The position numbers were made by a program, and so were the translations under genes. A stretch of DNA of 26,294 nt from DASUFH01 sp036274645 (lineage in GTDB: Bacteria; Acidobacteriota; Terriglobia; 20CM-2-55-15), in the NCBI GenBank assembly GCA_036274645.1, contig DASUFH010000454.1, forward strand, positions 1 to 26,294, read 5' to 3'. Below are positions 20,848 through 26,294 of this stretch, in pieces. Position 1 is the first letter of the stretch; each line of letters starts with the position of its first letter. The notes under the pieces were generated by a model. That model had not been told where the DNA came from, ran no database searches, and was given only the letters and a program-made list of their open reading frames with translations.

Positions 20848-22749
20848 CTACTTCGGCGGCCGAATCGTGGCGGGAAGATCTCTGGCGTTGGGTACCGAGG
20901 AGGGCATGGCCATGCCCGTCGGAACCAGCCAGACTTCAACCCGGCGATTAGGCGCGGCGGAATCCGTGGGAGCAATGGTCGCTCCGGGGATTTCCGTGGC
21001 TGATGGTCGCGTCGAGGTGCCGCAGAATCCGGGCTCCTTCGACGCGGTCTGCGTGGCGCCGGTCCAGTCCACCTTGACTCGTTCCGGCTCAACGCGCACC
21101 TGGGTGTCCGCGCCGGAAACCAGGACGCGGGCCGCGCTGTAGGCGCGTTCCCGATCAAGGTTGGCGGTCCTCTCGTTATCGTTGATATGTCCGACGAGAA
21201 CGACGGTGTACGCGCCGGACCGGATTCGCGGAAACACTTCTTCCAGCAGGATCCGTTTACCGCAGTTGTTCACGCGCGAACTTCCGGAAGTAAACAGCAC
21301 ATCCGGAAGACGGACGATCTCCGCGGGCCGGCGAACCGTGACCGCGGCCTGGGCGCTGGCGGAAGCGCCGCGCTGATCCCGAACCGTTACGGTCACGTTG
21401 ACCTGCTTCAGTTCGTCACGATCCGCAACCGGTGTAAACGACACGTTGCGGGAATCGAATGTCGCCCGCTGGGGCGCTCCCTGGGCTGGCGTAACCACGC
21501 CCTCAGAGGCTGTCCACACGTACGACAGGGCCCCACCGCAATCCCCCTGTCCCGTCGCTGTCAGGGTTGCGGTGTCGCCGCGACGAATCTCCGATTGCCC
21601 CGTAACCGCGGCCTGCACGCCCGGACGAACGTACGGCCGAGCCTGGAACGTCAACATCTTCGTGACAGGCGCAGCGCTGGTCGGACCGGTGGCCACATCC
21701 GTCACCTGCACGGAGACATTCTGGCTGCCACCGGCATCGGATGGAGTAATCGTCACGTTCGGCTGATTGGCGCCGGTGACATTGCCATTCAACATCCACT
21801 GGTAACGCACGGGGAATCCACTCGTCGTGGTTACTCCCAACGTCACCGGTGTTCCCCCACACACCTGGTTCGTGTTGCCACCCTGCATCTGAATATCCGA
21901 CACCGCAATGACATTCCGCGGCGGTGGCGGCGGTGGTGGCGGTGGCGGCGGCGGCGGTGGTGGTGGCGGTGGTGGCGGTGGTGGCGGCGGTGGCGGCGGT
22001 GGTGGCGGCGGTGGCGGTGGTGGCGGCGGTGGCGGCGGCGGAGCTGCCGCGATCGCCGGCTCTTTTCCGAACCACCAGTTCAGACCCACCGTCGGCTGGA
22101 ATCCCAACAACGTTCCGTCGGGGATATGGACGCCACCGGAGACCGGCGAGGTGGCCAACCCGAACTTGGGCACTTCCGAAACCAGGCCCCGGACATCGAA
22201 GCGTAGACCGAATCGTCCATCGGAGGTCAGGCGCACCTTCACGCCGCCGCCGTAGTTGAACGTCAGCTGATTGCTTGTCTCCAGGTTCGAGAACGAAGCG
22301 CGAAGAGCGGAATCGGTGATCCGGTCCACCGTGTTTCTCGCTCCCGTCAGAGGATGGTATGAATCCAGTCCGATGCCCGCAGTGAGATAGGGCCGGACCC
22401 GGCTCTCCCGGTCCGTGAAATGGTACACGGGGTTCACGCCAATCTGAAGAGCGCGCGTGCTGAGTCCCAATTCAGTGGACGGGGCGGTCGTCAGGCGGAG
22501 ATTGTTCTCCACGAACGCCGCGTTGGCCTCGACGGCCCATCTCTTCCATTTGTCGACAGTGAACGCGCCACCGACAATTCCACCATCGACCAACTTGGTC
22601 TTGAACGGATCGTCCATCTCCCTGAAGAAGGATCCGCCTCCAAAAATCGTCAGTTCGTATTTATGCGGTACATCCTGCCCGAAAAGCATGGTCGTGCCGC
22701 CCACAAACAACCAGAGCGCGCACAGGACCAGGGCTCGCATCTTCCTCAT
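20848..22749 (-). CDS. OmpA-family outer-membrane protein with a 41-residue polyproline tract
   Basis: 633 residues. Signal peptide 1-24 (MLFGQ). Residues about 28-230 are an outer-membrane beta-barrel-type region (YELTIFGGGSFFRE at the start, VGLNWWFG as last strand). Residues 237-277 are 41 prolines in a row. Two Ig/PKD-like beta domains follow (about 280-460: PVTLGVTTTSGFPVRYQWML and TATLTATGQGDCGGALSYVW). The C-terminus (about 475-610) resembles an OmpA peptidoglycan-binding domain: DVLFTSGSSRVN, VVLVGHIND, LDRERAYSAARVLVSG and NRRVEVWLVP. The Asp of the classical GHTD motif is Asn here, and an inserted cysteine pair (NNCGKR, PGFCGTS) is unusual. GGAGG lies ten bases before the ATG. Likely role: envelope anchor or sensor spanning barrel to peptidoglycan. 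The gene starts 18 bases after the propeller gene, so they form an operon. Confidence 0.85.
   Translation of the reverse strand: MRKMRALVLCALWLFVGGTTMLFGQDVPHKYELTIFGGGSFFREMDDPFKTKLVDGGIVGGAFTVDKWKRWAVEANAAFVENNLRLTTAPSTELGLSTRALQIGVNPVYHFTDRESRVRPYLTAGIGLDSYHPLTGARNTVDRITDSALRASFSNLETSNQLTFNYGGGVKVRLTSDGRFGLRFDVRGLVSEVPKFGLATSPVSGGVHIPDGTLLGFQPTVGLNWWFGKEPAIAAAPPPPPPPPPPPPPPPPPPPPPPPPPPPPPPPPPPPPPPPPPRNVIAVSDIQMQGGNTNQVCGGTPVTLGVTTTSGFPVRYQWMLNGNVTGANQPNVTITPSDAGGSQNVSVQVTDVATGPTSAAPVTKMLTFQARPYVRPGVQAAVTGQSEIRRGDTATLTATGQGDCGGALSYVWTASEGVVTPAQGAPQRATFDSRNVSFTPVADRDELKQVNVTVTVRDQRGASASAQAAVTVRRPAEIVRLPDVLFTSGSSRVNNCGKRILLEEVFPRIRSGAYTVVLVGHINDNERTANLDRERAYSAARVLVSGADTQVRVEPERVKVDWTGATQTASKEPGFCGTSTRPSATEIPGATIAPTDSAAPNRRVEVWLVPTGMAMPSSVPNARDLPATIRPPK
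21919..22041 (-). repeat. Trinucleotide repeat encoding 41 prolines (CCG/CCA only)
   Basis: A 123-bp uninterrupted run of proline codons, all CCG or CCA on the minus strand; CCC and CCT are absent. The plus strand is an unbroken GGC/GGT run and therefore a G-rich strand with GG pairs one base apart, able to form two-tetrad G-quadruplexes. Such a run expands and contracts by replication slippage, so its length probably varies between strains. Confidence 0.95.
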
Positions 22750-22767
22750 CGCAATCTCGCCTCCATG

Positions 22768-24768
22768 TCAGGGTAAAACTTCCGTCGCATTTGAATTAAT
22801 GGCGTCTTCGTGAAGTCCCATGACATTCCGCACGAAAACACCGCGAGTTGAGCCAATGGCGTATAACTTGTCGTAATTGGGCGACCACTGCAGTTCCAGA
22901 ACGGCCTCGTTGGGCGCTGACGAAATATCGACACGCTGCCAGGTAACGCCGGAATCGGCGGAAGCCCAGACGGTCCCGTTCTGTACCGAAAACATCATCC
23001 GGGTTCGCGTGGGATGCCAGAGAACGGAACTGACCGTCCCGACCGGCAGCCCTTCGGACGGAACGGTCCAGTGGCGCCCGGCGTCATTCGAGAACATGAG
23101 GCCGCGAAGCGTTCCCACGAGAATCTCGTTCTTCCAGTTGAGGGCAAAATCGAAAACCGGGCCGGCTTCAGAGGGAATCTGCGCTTCGGTCCAGGTTGCG
23201 CCCTCGGTGTTGGAAAGAAACACGCGGCCATCGGACAGGATGCCCCAGGTGGTTCCCACAAACGACGATCTCAGCTTGTCGACGCGAGCGATGCCGCCCG
23301 GCAGAGGAATGTGGCGCCATTTCATTCCCAGATCCCGGCTCACATAAATACCGGTTGTGGCCGCAACCAGCAGGGTCTGGTTTTCCGGGATCGCTCTCAT
23401 ACCCGTGATCATGCCGCCCGGCGTGAGCGGAAGCGCCTTCCAGGTCCGGCCGCGGTCACTCGATCGGAAGAGGCGCTCCAGTCCCGAGGCAAATACAAAG
23501 CCCGGGATCGTTTCCAGGTGGAAGATGTGTTCCCCGAATACGGTGGACCCGGGGCGGGCGGTCCAGTCGCGCTCGCCGGTTTCGGTCGCAAACAGCGTGC
23601 CGGCGCCGACGTCGTACACGGACGTCGCCAGCAGCGCGTTCCCCGTATCCAGAAACGCGCCCAGAGCGCGATTAACGAAACCCGAGTTGGCGGGATGGAG
23701 TGTCGCGGCGCCGTCGTCCGTTCTCCAGAAGCCGATGTCGGTCGCCATGATGACGCGCTGCGCGTCGCGCGGATCGAACGCAATCGCGCGAACCGGCAGC
23801 GGCGACTTCTGCGACCACGTCGTTCCGCCGTCTGCGCTTTTCCAGAGCCCGTTGCTCGTTCCGGCGTAAACGACCTGACGATTCGTGGGATCCCCTTTGA
23901 TGACATACGTCCGGCGGGACTCGCCCGGAATGCCCAGGATCTTCTCCCACTGCGCGCCGGTGTCCATGGTGCGATAAATCCCGCTGCAGGCGCCGATCAG
24001 GATGCGGTCTCGGGCGACATCGATCGAAAAGATATCGGAGTCATCGACAATGCCGACATGAATCGGATGCCAGGTCTTTCCCCCGTCTGTCGTCTTCCAC
24101 GGCAGTTTGGGCGTTCCGGCGTACAGGGTGTTCGCCGAATCGGGCGCGAACGCGATCGACACGATGGGCTGCGCCTCCATCTCGCCGGCTGGAGAAACGC
24201 GCCGCCAGGTCTTTCCGGCGTCTTCCGAGATCAACACTCCCGTCAGCGTTCCCGCGGCCAGCGCGCGACAACCGGCGCCGGAGACAGCCACGGACATGAC
24301 GGGCTCCGCCTGGAGGGTTTGCGTAACCTCCCAGGAGTCGCCCTGACGGGTGACCTTGAAGATCCCGGCGCGCGCCGGATCCGAGTCTGTTGTGCCGATA
24401 TAGAACGTGTCGCCGCTGCAGGGACTGGCAACCAGAGCGTTGAGCGTGGCCGACAGGGAGCGCTCGAATGGCACTGCCTGCCAGTCGTTCCCGTCGTCGG
24501 AAGTCTCGAAAAGGAGAGCGTTTTTCGTTCCGGCCAGGTATGTCCCGGGGCGGCCGGCGTCAGCGGCTAACAGATTAGCGCCGCCTCCGGCGGGTCCAAG
24601 CGCGGCCCACTGCGCCATCGCCAACCCCTGACAGAGCCAGAGGGCAACAGCCAGCGTCAGGCCGAAACGACCGGCAGGCGCGGCCAGATTAGGTTTTCCA
24701 ACCCGTTGCAATGGGCGTTCTGCGTACAAGAGCTCCACCTTGCCAGCCCGTGACAGAAACCTCGACAA
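22768..24768 (-). CDS. Exported Asp-box (BNR/sortilin-like) beta-propeller protein
   Basis: About 666 residues if TTG 24768 is used; the start is unsure (GTG 24738 is an alternative) because the signal helix (FGLTLAVALWLCQGLAMAQ) lies 34 residues in. Eleven Asp-boxes of the S/T-x-D-x-G-x-x-W type occur at regular spacing, for example SEDAGKTW, TTDGGKTW, SADGGTTW, SSDRGRTW and SADSGVTW. The fold is a Vps10/YCF48-type propeller, probably two propellers of this size. No catalytic residues of sialidases were found. It is followed after 18 bases by the OmpA-family gene on the same strand, so a shared envelope function is likely: a binding propeller supplied with an outer-membrane partner. Ligand unknown. 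Two other proteins in the window (64-1257, 7991-9232) are also propellers but unrelated by motif. Confidence 0.85.
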   Translation of the reverse strand: MSRFLSRAGKVELLYAERPLQRVGKPNLAAPAGRFGLTLAVALWLCQGLAMAQWAALGPAGGGANLLAADAGRPGTYLAGTKNALLFETSDDGNDWQAVPFERSLSATLNALVASPCSGDTFYIGTTDSDPARAGIFKVTRQGDSWEVTQTLQAEPVMSVAVSGAGCRALAAGTLTGVLISEDAGKTWRRVSPAGEMEAQPIVSIAFAPDSANTLYAGTPKLPWKTTDGGKTWHPIHVGIVDDSDIFSIDVARDRILIGACSGIYRTMDTGAQWEKILGIPGESRRTYVIKGDPTNRQVVYAGTSNGLWKSADGGTTWSQKSPLPVRAIAFDPRDAQRVIMATDIGFWRTDDGAATLHPANSGFVNRALGAFLDTGNALLATSVYDVGAGTLFATETGERDWTARPGSTVFGEHIFHLETIPGFVFASGLERLFRSSDRGRTWKALPLTPGGMITGMRAIPENQTLLVAATTGIYVSRDLGMKWRHIPLPGGIARVDKLRSSFVGTTWGILSDGRVFLSNTEGATWTEAQIPSEAGPVFDFALNWKNEILVGTLRGLMFSNDAGRHWTVPSEGLPVGTVSSVLWHPTRTRMMFSVQNGTVWASADSGVTWQRVDISSAPNEAVLELQWSPNYDKLYAIGSTRGVFVRNVMGLHEDAINSNATEVLP

Positions 24769-24960
24769 CCGCAGACAGCAGGCTCAATCAAAATGATTTA
24801 GCCGACATCCTCGGCGGCTTTGTACCTCTGCCGCAGGCCATTCGAAATCCAGTTCAACAACAGTGTTGACAGAACGATGTCCTTGCCCTTCCCTAGACTT
24901 AAATATCTTTCCTCAGTTGGGCAGCCGTGTCCATCGGAATTAATGGCCAGGCCTGGTGGC

Positions 24961-26262
24961 TCAGGACTGGTGGCGCCGGACGGAGATCGCTTTGGCGTGG
25001 CCGGTGAGACCTTCGGCGGTGGCAAAACCTTCGATGGCCTCGCCGAACCGCTCGATGGCGCGGCCGGAATAGCGGATGACGCTGGTGCGCTTCAGGAAGT
25101 CGGGAACACCGAGCGGAGAGAAGAACCGCGCGGAACGGCCGGTCGGCAAAACGTGACTGGGTCCGGCAAAATAGTCGCCCACGGGTGTGGGCGCGTAACG
25201 GCCGACAAACAAGGCGCCGGCGTTGCGGATGCGATCGGCCACGCGGTCGGGTTCGGCCATCAGCACCTCGACGTGTTCGGGCGCGATGCGATTGACGAAC
25301 TCCACCGCGGCGTCTTCGTTATCGACCACAAACACCGCGCCGCGGCTTTCAATGGCGCGGCGCGCAATGGCGTTGCGTTCAAGGGTGTTCAGACCGGTTT
25401 CCACCGCCTCGACGGCAGCGGCGGCCACGCTATCCGACCAGCACACCATCCAGGCGCCGGCCAGTTCGTCGTGTTCGGCCTGCGCAAGCAGGTCCGCGGC
25501 AATCCAGTCCGGGTCGCACGACTCGTCGGCAATGACCGCGACTTCGCTCGGCCCGGCCATCATGTCGATATCGACGGATCCATAGACCAGGCGCTTGGAA
25601 GCCTGCACGTAGGCGTTGCCCGGACCGACGATCTTGTCCACCCGGCGAATGGACTGGGTCCCGTAGGCCAGAGCCGCAATGGCCTGCGCCCCGCCCACCC
25701 GGTAGATCTCGTCGATCCGCAACAGGTCGAGCGCCGCCGCGATCGACGGATTTTCTTCGAAGAGCCGCGGGGGCGTCGCGACGACGATCCGGCCGACGCC
25801 GGCGACCTGCGCCGGCACGACGTTCATCAGGACGGACGACGGATACGCCGCCTTCCCGCCCGGCACATATACGCCAACGCTTTCGAGGGGGGTCACGCGC
25901 AGGCCGAGCCGCACGCCGTCACCCGCGTAGTATTCCCACGACTCATCCCGCTGCTGTTCGTGGAACTCGCGAATATTGCGGATCGCCTTGCGCATGATTT
26001 CGACGAGCGCAGGATCGGCGGCGCTGGCCAGCCGCTGGATGTCGTCGGCGGATACACGCACCATATCCGGAACCAGCGTGTAGCCGTCAAACTTCGCGGA
26101 ATACTCGACGAGGGCGTCGTCCCCGCGCGCCCGCACGTCACGCGCGATCGCGGCCGCCGCATCGACCACGTCGGCGCTGATGGACGCATCGGCAACGGTG
26201 AGACGGTCGACTTCCCGAAGGACCTCGGAGTCATCGCGCCGGACGCGCACAATTCGCATCAT
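24961..26262 (-). CDS. hisD: Histidinol dehydrogenase
   Basis: 433 residues, full family length. It catalyses the last two steps of histidine synthesis, L-histidinol to L-histidine with NAD+ and zinc, in the cytoplasm. Zinc-site and catalytic residues are visible: Q261 and H264 in LLAQAEHDELAG, E329 and H330 in IAPEHVEV, D363 in PTPVGDYFAGPSH, and H422 in EGLTGHAKAI. The cofactor loop VGVYVPGGKAAYPSSVLMN (129-147) and GPGNAYVQASKR (213-224) are also normal. The start ATG at 26262 overlaps the stop of an upstream reading frame (ATGA), showing translational coupling in an operon, most likely a his operon. A second ATG follows directly at 26259. No other his gene lies downstream: the next gene on this strand begins 190 bp later and is unrelated. 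Confidence 0.97.
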   Translation of the reverse strand: MMRIVRVRRDDSEVLREVDRLTVADASISADVVDAAAAIARDVRARGDDALVEYSAKFDGYTLVPDMVRVSADDIQRLASAADPALVEIMRKAIRNIREFHEQQRDESWEYYAGDGVRLGLRVTPLESVGVYVPGGKAAYPSSVLMNVVPAQVAGVGRIVVATPPRLFEENPSIAAALDLLRIDEIYRVGGAQAIAALAYGTQSIRRVDKIVGPGNAYVQASKRLVYGSVDIDMMAGPSEVAVIADESCDPDWIAADLLAQAEHDELAGAWMVCWSDSVAAAAVEAVETGLNTLERNAIARRAIESRGAVFVVDNEDAAVEFVNRIAPEHVEVLMAEPDRVADRIRNAGALFVGRYAPTPVGDYFAGPSHVLPTGRSARFFSPLGVPDFLKRTSVIRYSGRAIERFGEAIEGFATAEGLTGHAKAISVRRHQS

Positions 26263-26294
26263 GATTTCTTCTGGCCTGCGCTTTCGAGCGCCTG
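26259..26294 (-). CDS. 3' end of an upstream gene running off the window
   Basis: The minus strand from the right edge reads QALESAGQKKS then TGA at 26261-26259, whose bases overlap the hisD start as ATGA. The composition and the 4-bp overlap fit the C-terminus of an operon partner of hisD (hisG commonly precedes it), but eleven codons do not identify it. Confidence 0.4.
   Translation of the reverse strand, partial: QALESAGQKKS

Noticed and set aside
20658..21158. Minus-strand frame with tail GNTYIPPTSVTSRKKRRIA
   Set aside because: Mostly inside the OmpA-family gene in another frame with Arg/Pro-rich, shadow-type composition; the intergenic tail alone has no start codon.
21908..22255. Plus-strand frame encoding a long polyglycine protein
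   Set aside because: It is the antisense of the polyproline tract of the OmpA-family gene; no ribosome-binding site, and the rest of the frame has no protein-like pattern.
24798..25025. Minus-strand 75-residue frame between hisD and the propeller gene (STLLLNWISNGLRQRYKAA at its end)
   Set aside because: The last 40 residues look faintly protein-like, but it begins inside hisD with no ribosome-binding site and I can link it to no family.
1..26294. CRISPR array, prophage or integrative element
   Set aside because: No regularly spaced direct repeats, integrase, transposase, tRNA-associated junction or phage structural gene was seen. The palindromic repeats are dispersed, not arrayed.

Overview
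The window reads as one chromosomal segment of a GC-rich, Gram-negative soil- or sediment-type bacterium. The gene content fits Acidobacteriota best: a DUF2934 domain joined to an Hsp20-like domain, a PEP-CTERM protein, an M11-like metalloprotease with Ig-like modules, an Asp-box propeller protein next to a polyproline OmpA-like protein, and many exported proteins. This is inference from protein families; no rRNA, tRNA or marker-gene comparison was possible. About 17 intact genes, one gene fragment at the right edge, one shortened gene and two gene remnants are supported. No prophage, IS transposase, CRISPR array or RNA gene was seen.

Left part (1-9.3 kb). A predicted lipoprotein of the sialidase-like propeller type (64-1257, minus) is divergent from a secreted M11/gametolysin-like metalloprotease with NEW3-like and Ig-like tails (1457-3670, plus). 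A compound palindrome (3687-3892) follows. Next come a small unknown protein (3988-4386) and two tandem paralogous coiled-coil proteins on the minus strand (4383-4835 and 5082-5609). A DUF2934-Hsp20-like fusion (6043-6498), an amidase with an aberrant C-terminus (6733-7869) and an exported PQQ-type sugar dehydrogenase homologue that seems to lack the catalytic histidine (7991-9232, minus) complete this part.

Middle (9.3-16.2 kb). A 1378-residue exported protein combines a papain-like N-terminus, a DUF1598-like region, TPR-type repeats and a long helical tail. It converges on a small four-helix membrane protein. A DUF4242 protein is divergent from an AraC-type regulator with a cupin sensor. 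Behind the regulator lies a zinc-peptidase-like pseudogene broken by in-frame TGA codons, then a large perfect inverted repeat.

Right part (16.2-26.3 kb). An orphan hybrid histidine kinase (three PAS domains, HisKA, ATPase, receiver) precedes a roughly 207-bp duplicated segment. This segment holds the 3' end and terminator of a PEP-CTERM gene, and the two copies flank a complete vapBC toxin-antitoxin pair; the intact PEP-CTERM gene lies next to copy 2. An OmpA-family outer-membrane protein with 41 consecutive prolines follows, apparently in an operon with an upstream Asp-box propeller protein. The window ends with hisD (histidinol dehydrogenase), whose start overlaps the stop of an upstream gene that runs off the edge.

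A dispersed palindromic repeat with core TGTAGGGGCGGTC occurs at six intergenic sites and is the main non-coding theme of the window. Most genes are independently transcribed units. The clearest co-operating sets are vapB-vapC, the propeller/OmpA-like pair, and hisD with its upstream partner.
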